This document shows positions 8,681 through 18,523 of a stretch of DNA of 64,000 bases, one piece after another. Each line of letters opens with the position of its first letter. Position 1 is the first letter of the stretch. The notes beneath the pieces are model-generated. The model was not told the DNA's origin and did not search any database. It worked only from the letters and a program-made list of their open reading frames with translations. The stretch lies in NCBI GenBank assembly GCA_964594075.1, contig CAZQKW010000007.1, positions 37,022-101,021 of the forward strand. Reading direction: 5' to 3'. A program made the translations under genes and the position numbers. Source of the DNA: CAZQKW01 sp964594075. GTDB lineage: Bacteria; Desulfobacterota; WTBG01; CAIYCZ01.

Positions 8681-9787
8681 TTAGACTATTTCGCGGTATA
8701 TTGAAACACATTGATCCACCACGCGGTCCCATGACATGCTGTGGGCAAATTCCAAAGCATGAGCAGACATGGTATCCCAGTCAAACGCGGGGTCAAGCAA
8801 CTTCATCATGGCTTCAGCTAAAGCGGCGATATCTCCCTGCCTGATGAGAAACCCGCTGAACCCGTCACGCACGGCATCTTCATTGCCGCAATCACGCGAG
8901 CCGATCGCAGGCACTCCCCAGATATTGGCCTCAAGATGAACCAGACCGAAGCCCTCAAAGCTGTCGCCCACATTCATTGACGGCATAACCAGACCGCGCA
9001 CGCGTTTATAATAGACAGCCAGTTGATCCGCCGGTATTTTTCCCAGCCATCTGACATTCTGATCAATGCCAAGCATTGTGACCCGTTCGTGTACCTGCGT
9101 AACGTAGGAATCGTTGGAAAGCGCGCCGGCAATATACAGCACAGCATCCGGAAAGCGCCGAACCACACCGGCCAACGCTTCAACTGCCTGCAGAACCCCC
9201 TTGCGCGGTTTTACGTGCCCCACCATGAGAAATGCCTGCTCGCGATCGCCGGCTCGTGGCATAGACTCGTTTGCCGCGTCGGTACTCACGCCATTCGGCA
9301 CTATTCGCACCTTGGCCTCGGCCCAGGGTAAAATCTCGGTTATCCTTCGGGCAGTGTAACGGCTCACCGGCAACACCGCAGATGCCTTACGGTAAGCCTG
9401 ATAATACAATGGCTTCCAGACAGTCTTCAAGACCGATAGCGCGTACGTTCCGTGAAGCGATACCGCAAACGGCCGTTTATCCGAACAGAGCAGAAGTGCA
9501 AGCGGCATGAACGGCTCAGCAAGGCAGTGAATAAGCGCGCACCCCTGGATCGCACTGCGCACCTGAAACCAGTCAGCCATTAATCTGAACGGCTTCAGAA
9601 GACCGTCTGAAAATGAAGCCAGAACCGGGTGCCGGTTAACGCCTGCGACCTGTTCGATGTCTGCGCCGCGCATGCTAAAGACAATCGGGTCAATTCCCCG
9701 GGCTGGCATCCGCTTTATTATCTCGTAAGAATAGCGGCCCCAGCCGTTGTCCCGTGCAAGATCCGTGGTAAGATAGGCAATCTTCAT
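8681..9787 (-). CDS. glycosyltransferase family 4
   Basis: A 368-residue GT-B glycosyltransferase. The N-terminal half begins M-K-I-A-Y-L-T-T-D; the C-terminal donor domain has V-G-H-V-K-P-R-K-G near residue 190 and an E-G-F-G-L-V-H-L-E motif near residue 280, the E-x7-E signature of retaining family 4 enzymes. It probably adds a nucleotide-activated sugar to a growing glycan on the cytosolic face of the membrane. It is the last gene of a tightly packed minus-strand operon that starts near 21.5 kb. Donor and acceptor are unknown. Confidence 0.85.
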   Translation of the reverse strand: MKIAYLTTDLARDNGWGRYSYEIIKRMPARGIDPIVFSMRGADIEQVAGVNRHPVLASFSDGLLKPFRLMADWFQVRSAIQGCALIHCLAEPFMPLALLLCSDKRPFAVSLHGTYALSVLKTVWKPLYYQAYRKASAVLPVSRYTARRITEILPWAEAKVRIVPNGVSTDAANESMPRAGDREQAFLMVGHVKPRKGVLQAVEALAGVVRRFPDAVLYIAGALSNDSYVTQVHERVTMLGIDQNVRWLGKIPADQLAVYYKRVRGLVMPSMNVGDSFEGFGLVHLEANIWGVPAIGSRDCGNEDAVRDGFSGFLIRQGDIAALAEAMMKLLDPAFDWDTMSAHALEFAHSMSWDRVVDQCVSIYREIV

Positions 9788-9824
9788 TTAAATTTCTTCT
9801 CAAATCGTCTTGAATGGAAAGGGT

Positions 9825-10757
9825 TCAATGATTATTGAACAAGAAGGCTCTCTCCTTGGTCAGTGATATTTTTCGGTGTCTTGCTACATGCCGCAGATTA
9901 CATGCGACATGAACCAAGGCGCAGAGATTCATTAAGCTTGGCGAAAACCGCAATCGGAAAAGATTTGCGAATTGTGCTTTGAGTGATAACTTCAGAACAT
10001 GTATAAAGTTTCTGACAAGGGGGTGCTCAGGCGTTTTCAAAGCTTTATAATAATTTCTGATCAAGAACATATAAAGCTCCCTGGTTTGCTCAGTGGTTCG
10101 TGGCTTTTGAGGTCTGAAATGATAGGCGTAGGCATCCATACACACTCCTGTTTTAAAACCGTGGTAGCGTGCCCGCGCTACGTAATCTTGATCCTCTCCG
10201 TAATGAACAAACAATGGGTCAAACCCTCCCGCTTTATTTAAGCACTCACCAGATATCAACCACGCAGCTGCATTTACAAAGCTTATTTCATAGATCTGTT
10301 GGGGTTTTTTTAAGAGCAGGTCCGAGAGCAGATTTTTAGTATTTTTTTCAAGGTATATTTCAAAATAAAAGTCGAGCCTATCTTTTTCATATAAATGAAT
10401 AGGACTAATTATGCCGTATTCAGGATGCAACCGGTGGCAACTGATGAGTTTTGCTATAGTATCTTTTTCAATGCTTGCATCTTGATTGAGAAGAAATACA
10501 TAATTGCATTGCTGTTGGAGAGCAAATTCAAGCCCAATGTTGTTCGCCCTTCCGAAGCCGAGATTTGTGCATTGCTGGAATAGAATTGCCCGCGGATAAT
10601 TCTCCTGGATAATAGGAACAGTATTATCAGAAGAAGCATTGTCAATGACAACAGGTGTTATCGGCACACTGCTTTGAGAAAGGCTGCCTAAACACCTGTC
10701 CACCCATCGCTCACCGTTGTGCGTAACAATAATGGCAAAGACTTTTGGATACTCCAT
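9825..10757 (-). CDS. glycosyltransferase family 2 (rhamnosyltransferase-like)
   Basis: A 310-residue GT-A enzyme. It opens with a V-F-A-I-I-V-T-H-N-G strand, has V-I-D-N-A-S-S-D-N-T near residue 36, a D-x-D-like region L-L-N-Q-D-A-S near residue 93, and a G-G-F-D-P-L-F-V-H-Y-G-E-D-Q-D acceptor motif near residue 175. This pattern is common in rhamnosyl- and related transferases of surface glycans. Its base composition is slightly AT-richer than that of neighbouring transferases, so it may have been acquired separately. It lies between two GT4 genes in the operon. Confidence 0.85.
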   Translation of the reverse strand: MEYPKVFAIIVTHNGERWVDRCLGSLSQSSVPITPVVIDNASSDNTVPIIQENYPRAILFQQCTNLGFGRANNIGLEFALQQQCNYVFLLNQDASIEKDTIAKLISCHRLHPEYGIISPIHLYEKDRLDFYFEIYLEKNTKNLLSDLLLKKPQQIYEISFVNAAAWLISGECLNKAGGFDPLFVHYGEDQDYVARARYHGFKTGVCMDAYAYHFRPQKPRTTEQTRELYMFLIRNYYKALKTPEHPLVRNFIHVLKLSLKAQFANLFRLRFSPSLMNLCALVHVACNLRHVARHRKISLTKERAFLFNNH

Positions 10758-10809
10758 GCGCTGCGATTTTTGCGGTAACGGCGATTATTGGCAGGCTGCG
10801 CTCGTTTGA

Positions 10810-12090
10810 TCAATGGAGCGGGCTGCCGGGATTTTCGGTTCGTGCTGCGTATAAAATATCAAGCATTTTTTGCGTCTGTTTTTGAATGGTAAATTGTTCG
10901 GCAACGCGCCGGTAGCCGGCTTCTCCCATGCGCTCTGCCAATTCCGCATTGTTTAATAATTCATAAATTTTTTGTGCCATCAAGCGGGTGTTAAGGGGGT
11001 TCACAATATACCCCGTTACGCCATCGAGAACAAGCTCTTGCGACCCGCCAAAGCACGAAGCGATGACCGGCTTTTTCATTGCCATGGCTTCCAGATTGAC
11101 GGTTGGAAAGTTGTCTAAATAGATAGAGGGGCAAAGCACGACATCGCAGCACTGGTAGGCTGATAACAAATCTGGTTGCGCAAGCCAACTGGTAAATATG
11201 ACGCAGTGTCCAATGCCGGCGTCGCATGCCATCTGTTTCATGTGCTGTGCATAGCTGTTTTGTGCGCCGGCAACAAGCAGGACCGCTTGGGGAAGCGCTT
11301 TGCACACCTCAGCCATGGCTTTCAGCGCCTGTTCCCCGCCCTTTAAGTAACTGATACGGCCTGCCAGCAGCGCAACACGTTTATCATGCAAACCATAGGT
11401 ATCTTTAAAAACCATAACCTGCCGCGGATCTGCAGCAAACGCTGCGACATCAACGCCGTTAGGAACAACCGTGGTGCAAGTAATGCCGTGGGCATTGAGA
11501 GCCTTTTGCAATGCACGGCTCACCGCTACCAATGTCTTTACGTACCGGTGCAGATAGGTTCTTATGATCAGATTCCTGAACGGAATAGTGCGCAATCGGT
11601 TTGCCGTGAGCGTTGTCCAGAAGTTAAGAGGCTTATAGGAAATACGCGGACAGGGCGTACGGTCATGGGGGTCTATAAACTGAAAATATTTGCCGTAAGA
11701 AAAGCTCATCGCGTCGTGCAAGGTCATTACCACCGGAATCTGCAAGTTGTGGGCAACTTTCAGGACGTGATAAGACAGATAATTATGAATATTATGCGCA
11801 TGGATGACATCGGGCTTTTCGCGGGCAAGAATTGTGCGTACCATCGGCACGACCTGCGGATTATAAAAGCTGCACCAGGCTCTGAGACGCGTGGGCATGT
11901 TTGTGTAAACGGCGTTAATGTTCATTCCCGCCTGAACCGGGGTTGTTTCGCGGTTTCTATCCTGGACTGTGGTAATAACCACGACGTCATGCCCGCAGTG
12001 CATATATTGTGTGGTAAAGAGCGCGGCGATATGTTCTGCTCCGCCCATGTAATAGGGGGGAAAGCGATCTGACAATACGGCAATTTTCAT
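10810..12090 (-). CDS. glycosyltransferase family 4
   Basis: A 426-residue GT-B enzyme with the glycine-rich N-terminal loop P-P-Y-Y-M-G-G-A-E, a V-I-H-A-H-N-I-H-N motif, V-P-N-G-V-D near residue 210, a donor-domain segment G-R-I-S-Y-L-K-G-G-E, and N-F-P-T-V-N-L-E-A-M-A in place of the usual E-G-x-P stretch. The first Glu of E-x7-E is Asn or Asp here; the second is kept. The start codon overlaps the stop of the upstream GT4 by four bases, which suggests translational coupling. Confidence 0.83.
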   Translation of the reverse strand: MKIAVLSDRFPPYYMGGAEHIAALFTTQYMHCGHDVVVITTVQDRNRETTPVQAGMNINAVYTNMPTRLRAWCSFYNPQVVPMVRTILAREKPDVIHAHNIHNYLSYHVLKVAHNLQIPVVMTLHDAMSFSYGKYFQFIDPHDRTPCPRISYKPLNFWTTLTANRLRTIPFRNLIIRTYLHRYVKTLVAVSRALQKALNAHGITCTTVVPNGVDVAAFAADPRQVMVFKDTYGLHDKRVALLAGRISYLKGGEQALKAMAEVCKALPQAVLLVAGAQNSYAQHMKQMACDAGIGHCVIFTSWLAQPDLLSAYQCCDVVLCPSIYLDNFPTVNLEAMAMKKPVIASCFGGSQELVLDGVTGYIVNPLNTRLMAQKIYELLNNAELAERMGEAGYRRVAEQFTIQKQTQKMLDILYAARTENPGSPLH

Positions 12091-13250
12091 GGCGTTTTTC
12101 GGCTTGCTGATTCGGCAGCTTCCCGCACCATGGCAAATAAAGTTTTACCAGGGTGTGGATCAATTTTGGTAACCGCTGAAGTATGCGCGCGCATCCCCAT
12201 GGTTTGCAGCGCTTCTCTGCGCAACCAAGCTTTTTCCAGTGCCGCGCCAAATGATTTGACGCTGGCCGCTTCAGCAATGAATCCGGTGCGGTCGTCTTCA
12301 ACCCACTCGCTGATACCGCCCACATCAGTGGCAACGGCAGGACGTCCGCACGCCATGGCCTCGACCAGCGCAATGGGCAGGGCCTCAGAACGCGATGGCA
12401 TGACCATGAGATGGGATGAAGCCCAGATACTTCTCACGTCGCCCACATATCCCGTAAACACTACGCGCCGGGCAATACCATAATAGTGTGCCAGACTTTC
12501 AAGGTAGGCTCTGTCCGGCCCGTCTCCCACCACGCGCACCAACCACTGACGATTTTTCCAGGCAGGGGAACCGAGTATCTCAAACAATACATCATGGCCT
12601 TTGATGCCTGCTTCCAGGCGGCCAACCAGTGCCATACAAAATTCCTGGGCTGCAGGCCATGGCACAATGGAGGTATCAGAAAGATTCAGGGGATTCTGGA
12701 GCACCTGCGCATTGCTAAGCGCGGTGGCTAACTGGCGTTCTGCAATAGCTATATTGCGTTGAGACACAAAAATGACGCGGTGGGCGCTGCGAAAAAAACG
12801 AATGGCAGATTTTCTCAGTTGCTCCTGCGGAATACGCACCTCATTGTTTCCATGACACACGACAATGTATGGGATCGCAGAGGTGTAGATCCGCGGCACC
12901 AGCCCTCGCAATGTGAGCGATTCATAAATTTTTCCTTCGCTAATACAAATGACATCAGGATTGCGTCTGAATAAACGATCAAACGGGGAAGCAATGTGCG
13001 CAATTATTCTGTTGAGCGCGCGCTTTACCATTGAAAGCTGGTTGGGATTCATCCTTTGCAACAGCTCTGCGCCAAGGCTTTGCAGCTCGGCAATACGGGG
13101 GGGAACGGCTGGCCAGCGATAGACAGAAAGCACAACCGTAGTGCCGGAAGCGATGGCGTGTTTCGCGGTTGCAGCCCACAGCTCCTCGCTTCCTCCCCAG
13201 GGGCTTCCCCCCATGGTGGAAATAATTGCTAATTTTATCGGTTGAGCCAT
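12087..13250 (-). CDS. glycosyltransferase family 4
   Basis: A 387-residue GT-B enzyme. The N-terminal loop is S-T-M-G-G-S-P-W-G-G-S-E-E, typical of GT4 enzymes that begin with a Gly-rich turn. The C-terminal domain shows L-V-G-R-L-E-A-G-I-K-G-H-D near residue 210 and S-R-S-E-A-L-P-I-A-L-V-E-A-M-A near residue 290 with the E-x7-E pair. It is coupled to the next gene by an ATGA overlap. It probably acts in surface glycan assembly; sugar unknown. Confidence 0.83.
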   Translation of the reverse strand: MAQPIKLAIISTMGGSPWGGSEELWAATAKHAIASGTTVVLSVYRWPAVPPRIAELQSLGAELLQRMNPNQLSMVKRALNRIIAHIASPFDRLFRRNPDVICISEGKIYESLTLRGLVPRIYTSAIPYIVVCHGNNEVRIPQEQLRKSAIRFFRSAHRVIFVSQRNIAIAERQLATALSNAQVLQNPLNLSDTSIVPWPAAQEFCMALVGRLEAGIKGHDVLFEILGSPAWKNRQWLVRVVGDGPDRAYLESLAHYYGIARRVVFTGYVGDVRSIWASSHLMVMPSRSEALPIALVEAMACGRPAVATDVGGISEWVEDDRTGFIAEAASVKSFGAALEKAWLRREALQTMGMRAHTSAVTKIDPHPGKTLFAMVREAAESASRKTP

Positions 13251-13291
13251 CGCCGCATCATCCAGAAATAATAGCTGCTTTCACTTCTTTG

Positions 13292-14317
13292 TCACGCAGT
13301 CCTGTCCTTCAGCCGTAAAACGCACTTCACTAACAATTTAAACTCAAGCGCAAAAGAAATGTCCGCCAGCCGGGCTAATGGCGAACGCCGAAAGGTTTTA
13401 AATGCCCACCATCCCAACGGGCCGGAACGGGTGCATACCCCAAACCAGAGCTCGCCCAGCATCTTTGAAAACAGGGGTTTGCAGTATAAGCCACGCGCGT
13501 CATTGGCAGCTTTGATTTTGAGCAGCCAGCGCCCGGCGTCGGCAATGAACGTTTTGTCGGGATAGAATCTCATGCTGCACAGCGCGTCGTGAATTTCCAA
13601 TTCCTGCTCGTCCGGGTAAAGTTCCAGGTGCGCAAGCAGTGCCCGGCGAATCTTTGTGAGCGTTTTCTTCTGTTCCGCCGCAGATATCCGGTTTTCGGTG
13701 TTAGCTGCATGAAGACGATAGTGCAGCAACACTTCATTGATATTTGCAAACTGAACGGTATGAAGACAGCGAACCCAAAAATCATAATCCGAAAAGCAGT
13801 TGAGGCCCGGATCATAGCGAAGGGCCAGCCGTTCAAAAACACGCCGGCGCAGCATCGCTGCGGGATTTGCCATCCCTTTGTTTTTAAAAAACATGGTGCA
13901 GCGGATGCTTTCACAGTCAGCAGGGTAGCGCATAATATGCCCTTCCCCTCTGCCAATCGTCAAAATCCAGCTTCCGCATACCCCGCATTCTTGATGACGC
14001 TCCATGAAGGCAACCTGTTTCGCCAGCCGATCCGGAAGACTGACGTCATCGCTGTCCATAAGGGCAAGGTACTCGCCGCTGGCAAGCTCTAAACCTCTGT
14101 TACGGGAGCGCGCGATGCCGAGATGAGTTTCATTATCAATGAGCCGAATGCGGTCATCGGCACATGATGCGATAATCGCTCTGCTGGCATCTGTGGAACA
14201 GTCATTGATAATGAGCAATTCGAAATCACCATAGGTCTGATTGAGTATGCTTTCCACCGCCTGTTTCACATATGCTTGCGCATTATAGACGGGCATCAAA
14301 ACGCTGACTTTTGGCAT
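13292..14317 (-). CDS. glycosyltransferase family 2
   Basis: A GT-A enzyme of about 341 residues. It starts P-K-V-S-V-L-M-P-V-Y-N-A, followed by L-I-I-N-D-C-S-T-D, an L-A-L-M-D-S-D-D motif near residue 90 (metal-binding D-x-D type), and an acceptor helix with S-D-Y-D-F-W-V-R. A GTG at 14329 is also in frame, but the ATG at 14317 has AGGTGG eight bases upstream and a family-like N-terminus. It sits just downstream of the ABC exporter gene. Confidence 0.84.
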   Translation of the reverse strand: MPKVSVLMPVYNAQAYVKQAVESILNQTYGDFELLIINDCSTDASRAIIASCADDRIRLIDNETHLGIARSRNRGLELASGEYLALMDSDDVSLPDRLAKQVAFMERHQECGVCGSWILTIGRGEGHIMRYPADCESIRCTMFFKNKGMANPAAMLRRRVFERLALRYDPGLNCFSDYDFWVRCLHTVQFANINEVLLHYRLHAANTENRISAAEQKKTLTKIRRALLAHLELYPDEQELEIHDALCSMRFYPDKTFIADAGRWLLKIKAANDARGLYCKPLFSKMLGELWFGVCTRSGPLGWWAFKTFRRSPLARLADISFALEFKLLVKCVLRLKDRTA

Positions 14318-14344
14318 AGTACACGCCACCTGGATTTCTTGGCT

Positions 14345-16129
14345 TCAGGCATTGGCATCATTGTTTTTTAAACTCTGAAGCTGTATCATATGGGCAAACA
14401 CCCCGTTCTGCACGACCAGCTCATGATAGGTCCCCTGCTCTATAATGCTGCCGTTCTCCATAACATAGATGTAATCCGCGTTTGCTATCGTTGACAGGCG
14501 ATGCGCGACAATCACAATGGTCGTTTTCCGGGCAAGGTCATTGATTGCGCGCTGAATGAGCATCTCGGACTGTGAGTCAAGAGCGCTGGTTGCCTCGTCC
14601 AGCAGCAGAAGTTCAGGCTTGCGGATTATTGCGCGCGCCAAGGCAATGCGCTGGCGCTGCCCCCCGGAAAGCCGCACACCGCGGTCGCCCACTTCCGTGT
14701 CGTATCCCAGCGGCAGTTCGTGAATAAATTCATAGGCGTGCGCCTGTTTGCAGGCGTTATCTATTTCCTCTTGCGAGACATCGTCTTTTCCCCACCGCAG
14801 ATTCTCTCTGATGGTCGTATTAAAAAGGATGGTGTCCTGGGGCACAAAACCGATCTTGGCGCGATACGAATAAATGTCATAGCGGCTCAGGGGAATGTCA
14901 TCAACCAGCACCGTTCCCTCAGTGGGTTCATAAAATCCCATGATCAGATCAAGCACGGTTGATTTGCCCGAACCCGATTCGCCGACGAGGGCGATCATTT
15001 TACCCTTTGGCACTTCCAGCGAAACCGCATCCACGGTAAATGTTTTCCCCGGATAGCCAAATGTTACGCGCCGCATCTCAACACCTTTTTTCAACCCGAC
15101 AAACGCCAGCCCGCCGGTCTTTTGCCGGTGCTGCCGCGCCTTTGCCTCAAGCTGTTTGATCTGTTCGTAGCTTGGCAGATAGTTGCTCAGGTTATTCTTG
15201 TTGGCGGTAATTTGCCCGATCAGCGGCATGCAGGTGCGCAGCGCATAAAACATAATCAGAACTTCAGAAAGAGGGATGGTATAGTAGCGATAGGCAAGAT
15301 AAAATCCCAGGATGACAATGCTGATCCCGACCGGTTCATAAATAAAGGCGGTCGCGCCATACAGGGTTTGCGCGTTCACGGCAGCACGCCGATAGTGGTC
15401 AAGGCTTTTGCTGATTTCGGTTATTGACCGCTGCTGGGTGCCGAACCCCAGGATGAGCTTTGCGGCTCCCAGAGTCTCGTGAATCAAAGAGGCTACCCGG
15501 TTTGCGGCCGTCGTGCAGTTCTTCCCTAAACGATAATTGATCCGTCCTAAATTATGTATAGGGATAATAAAAAAGACTGCCAGCGCTATGCACAGGGCGG
15601 TTATCTTCCAACTTATCGTGAAGGGAATGGACAGATAAAAAAGCAGGCACAGGGCATCTGAAAAAAGGTTGCCCATAATCGCAAAGGCGTCCCCGGACAC
15701 GTTCGCCTCCCGGGTGAGGGTATTGAGCAGAACCCCCTGGTTGCCGGAGGAAAAAAATTGCCAGCAGGCATTAAAAAAAGCATTATAGGTTTTGAGAACC
15801 AACTGTTTGATGACCGTGTATTTGGTGTTAAACATATGGCGCTTGGCCATGATGAGAAAGCCGTTTTTCAAAATTATAAAAAGCAGAAAAATGACCAGAA
15901 AATTCCTTGCAGACGGCTGCAGCGCACACTTCTGCAGATAACTGGCGAACCGCTGGGTGATGGCAGATGAGGATGAAACATCCTGTTTGATAATAATGTC
16001 AATGACGGGCGCGAGTGAAACGATGCTTGCGACGCTGGCCAGTGCGACACAACCCGATAGAATAACATTTAAGATAAACAGCCGCGGAAATTCGCGAAAC
16101 AGCAGCCAGATAAATTTTAAGGTTTTCAT
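14345..16129 (-). CDS. MsbA/PglK-like ABC exporter (lipid-linked glycan or lipid flippase candidate)
   Basis: A 594-residue half-transporter with an N-terminal membrane domain (roughly residues 1-330, about six segments) and a C-terminal ATPase. The ATPase has Walker A G-E-S-G-S-G-K-S-T near residue 381, signature L-S-G-G-Q-R-Q-R, Walker B L-L-L-L-D-E-A-T-S and an H-loop in I-V-A-H-R-L-S. This is the type I exporter architecture of MsbA and of PglK, which flips lipid-linked oligosaccharides. It overlaps the upstream GT by four bases and lies amid glycosyltransferases, so translocation of the glycan made by this operon is the natural inference. Confidence 0.87.
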   Translation of the reverse strand: MKTLKFIWLLFREFPRLFILNVILSGCVALASVASIVSLAPVIDIIIKQDVSSSSAITQRFASYLQKCALQPSARNFLVIFLLFIILKNGFLIMAKRHMFNTKYTVIKQLVLKTYNAFFNACWQFFSSGNQGVLLNTLTREANVSGDAFAIMGNLFSDALCLLFYLSIPFTISWKITALCIALAVFFIIPIHNLGRINYRLGKNCTTAANRVASLIHETLGAAKLILGFGTQQRSITEISKSLDHYRRAAVNAQTLYGATAFIYEPVGISIVILGFYLAYRYYTIPLSEVLIMFYALRTCMPLIGQITANKNNLSNYLPSYEQIKQLEAKARQHRQKTGGLAFVGLKKGVEMRRVTFGYPGKTFTVDAVSLEVPKGKMIALVGESGSGKSTVLDLIMGFYEPTEGTVLVDDIPLSRYDIYSYRAKIGFVPQDTILFNTTIRENLRWGKDDVSQEEIDNACKQAHAYEFIHELPLGYDTEVGDRGVRLSGGQRQRIALARAIIRKPELLLLDEATSALDSQSEMLIQRAINDLARKTTIVIVAHRLSTIANADYIYVMENGSIIEQGTYHELVVQNGVFAHMIQLQSLKNNDANA

Positions 16130-17421
16130 TGACGGTCAGCCCTGTATATGTCGTTAGTGCTCAAACACTCACGGCTGGTTTCTGGTGGCGCGTCTGATGG
16201 TAAGTTGTCCATTATAAATTGCGCAATTTTTTGGGCGCGCCGCTCCCATGTGTAGTGCAGGACATCCTGGCGCGCGCGCTTACTGATGTGCTGGCTGAAT
16301 GTTTTATCTTCAATGATGCGCCGTATGCCTTGTGCTAGCGCCTCCGGGCTGTCTGGTTCCACCAGCACCGCATTTTCGCCGTCGGTCAATACCTCCATAA
16401 TGCTGGGAAGCCGTGTTGCCAGAATTGGCTTTTCAGCAGCCATGTATTCAAACATCTTCAGCGGCGACATATGATAGGCGTAATGGGGGGTCCAGGGAAA
16501 CGGCATGGCGACAATATCACAGGCGGCGAGATACGCCGCGACATCATTGACGGGCACCAGATCATAAAACCGAAAATGATGCCGGTCAAGGTGCAGCTCG
16601 TCAATAATCTGGTAATAGGCTGGGACATGATTCATGGGTCCGCCGACAAAAGCCATGTAGACTACTGACTGGTACTCGGGCAGATAGCACAGCGCAGCTA
16701 ACAGGTCTTTTATGCCCTTTTCCTGTTCCATAGTTACAAATCGTCCCACATAACCGATGAGGATGCTTTCATCCGGCATCTCCATCCGCGCTCTTATGTG
16801 CGCAGCGGTGCGCTGCGCATTACTAAAACGGTGGAGGTCAACACCGTCATGGGCAACATTTATGGGCACCTGGTGCACGCCGTGCTCCACGAGCCGCGCC
16901 CTGAGCTGCCCGGTCAGCGTTACAATGCCATCCATTTTTTTCAAACATCGAACATGGAATCGGGTTAGTGTGCGCGGAAAGACGTGGGCTTCATAAAATA
17001 TCGGCCGTCTCAGAACCGGCCGCAGCACGCCCAGCAGCGCCAGTGAAAATATATCACGACAATAAATAATATCTATCGCTTTTCGATGCCGCAGCACATA
17101 CAGCGCTGCAGCACAAAGATAAGTCGCAGTAAGAACATAAAACCAGAGACCGGCATGTATCCGCTCCAGAAGAGCGCTGTCAAGGCACAATAGTCTTTTG
17201 AGCGTAAACGGCGTGCGTAACGCATAATAAGTAAAAATATCCCCTGCACGGGCTTCGAGCTGCTTATTGTTGCGCCGTTGATATAATAACGTCACCTTCA
17301 TGCCCTGCCGGGAAAAAGCTTCGCACATTTTGAGAATCTGGTAGGTATGCGCCTTCTCGCTGGGGATACGGGCACAGGAGAGATACAGCATGCGAAGCGC
17401 GAAGGGGTGCGGTGCTTCCAT
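16126..17421 (-). CDS. glycosyltransferase family 4
   Basis: A GT-B enzyme of about 431 residues. The donor domain carries I-G-Y-V-G-R-F near residue 225 and an M-S-P-L-K-M-F-E-Y-M-A motif near residue 325, the variant of the GT4 E-x7-E region seen in many capsule and polysaccharide transferases. I chose the ATG at 17421 because GAGGA lies nine bases upstream and it avoids overlap with the upstream gene; an in-frame start at 17454 also exists. It overlaps the ABC exporter start by four bases. Confidence 0.82.
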   Translation of the reverse strand: MEAPHPFALRMLYLSCARIPSEKAHTYQILKMCEAFSRQGMKVTLLYQRRNNKQLEARAGDIFTYYALRTPFTLKRLLCLDSALLERIHAGLWFYVLTATYLCAAALYVLRHRKAIDIIYCRDIFSLALLGVLRPVLRRPIFYEAHVFPRTLTRFHVRCLKKMDGIVTLTGQLRARLVEHGVHQVPINVAHDGVDLHRFSNAQRTAAHIRARMEMPDESILIGYVGRFVTMEQEKGIKDLLAALCYLPEYQSVVYMAFVGGPMNHVPAYYQIIDELHLDRHHFRFYDLVPVNDVAAYLAACDIVAMPFPWTPHYAYHMSPLKMFEYMAAEKPILATRLPSIMEVLTDGENAVLVEPDSPEALAQGIRRIIEDKTFSQHISKRARQDVLHYTWERRAQKIAQFIMDNLPSDAPPETSRECLSTNDIYRADRQ

Positions 17422-17425
17422 GTGA

Positions 17426-18511
17426 TCAGGTCCTCGGTAATTCCTGCAGCTCACGCACGAGCGATGCGGTCAATTGGGTGAGACTATGGCGTTCTATCAC
17501 TATCTGCCGCAACCGCTGGCCGATTGCCATCCGCTCTGCAGGCACAAGGTCCCGGATCGCCAGTATGCGAGCGGCAAACTGTTTGGGATCATTATCGGGA
17601 ACAACCAGCAGATCGGCAAGCGGTCCAAAAATATTTCTAAATACCGGATTGGACGTCAGCACCACACAGCCGCTGCTCATCGCCTCCAGCACCGCCTTAT
17701 CCACGCCGCCGGTATTGCAGGCGTGCAGGAACAGGTCTGCGTCCCGATAGAGCGGCGGAACCGCATGAAACGGAATCGGGCCTCTAAACGTAATTATTGA
17801 ACCCAGTTCATTATCGCTAACCAGTCGCTTCAGATACGATTCATAGTCTGGGCTATCTGAACGCTCCAGCCCGCCAACTATGGTAAAGCTCAGGTCGTGC
17901 CGCCCGGAGGCAATTATCTCGTGTAGCGCCCGGATAAGCACATCACAGCATTTTATCGGCGAAAGCCTGCCGACCGTAATGATGCGGAACCTGCCGCATC
18001 CAGCGCGATCGGGAGATGGTTTAAATATGTCAGTGTTGATGCCGTGGCCGATAATCTTCACTTTTGTGCTTCTCAGGCGAAAACCTTCTGCAGAGCATGT
18101 GACAATGCGCTGAACAATGTGATGGGCGATCCTGAGCGTCCGGGGCGTCGCCGTATGACAATACCAGAGCAAAACCGGTATGCTGCGCAGCACCGCAAAG
18201 GGGAAAAACAGGATGGCAAAAACAGCAATCATGTGAACAAAGCAGACGTCAATCTGCTCGGTAAAAACAATTCTGCCGACGATTTTATAAAATCTAATAA
18301 CACGCCTGAATTCCGAGTAGCCCTGTTCTTTGCCAACAGAATACACCTGCACGTTGGGCGGTAGGTCCACAACGCCTTTGGTCATAGTTACGACAAATAT
18401 CTTTTTGAAAAACGGCGCCAGAGCAGCGATCCACTCGGTGGTAAAACCCAGTATGGGATCATCCCGGTCTGTTGCCAGATTAAATAACAGTAAATTCAAT
18501 TTCGCTGCCAT
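17426..18511 (-). CDS. glycosyltransferase family 4
   Basis: A 361-residue GT-B enzyme with a hydrophobic stretch near residues 95-115 that could hold it at the membrane. The donor domain shows G-H-G-I-N-T-D near residue 160 and I-T-V-G-R-L-S-P-I-K. The E-x7-E region reads N-T-G-G-V-D-K-A-V-L-E-A-M-S, so the first Glu is missing as in some GT4 subfamilies while the second is kept. Spacing to both neighbours is 4-12 bases, consistent with one transcript. Confidence 0.82.
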   Translation of the reverse strand: MAAKLNLLLFNLATDRDDPILGFTTEWIAALAPFFKKIFVVTMTKGVVDLPPNVQVYSVGKEQGYSEFRRVIRFYKIVGRIVFTEQIDVCFVHMIAVFAILFFPFAVLRSIPVLLWYCHTATPRTLRIAHHIVQRIVTCSAEGFRLRSTKVKIIGHGINTDIFKPSPDRAGCGRFRIITVGRLSPIKCCDVLIRALHEIIASGRHDLSFTIVGGLERSDSPDYESYLKRLVSDNELGSIITFRGPIPFHAVPPLYRDADLFLHACNTGGVDKAVLEAMSSGCVVLTSNPVFRNIFGPLADLLVVPDNDPKQFAARILAIRDLVPAERMAIGQRLRQIVIERHSLTQLTASLVRELQELPRT

Positions 18512-18523
18512 GACACCCGTTAG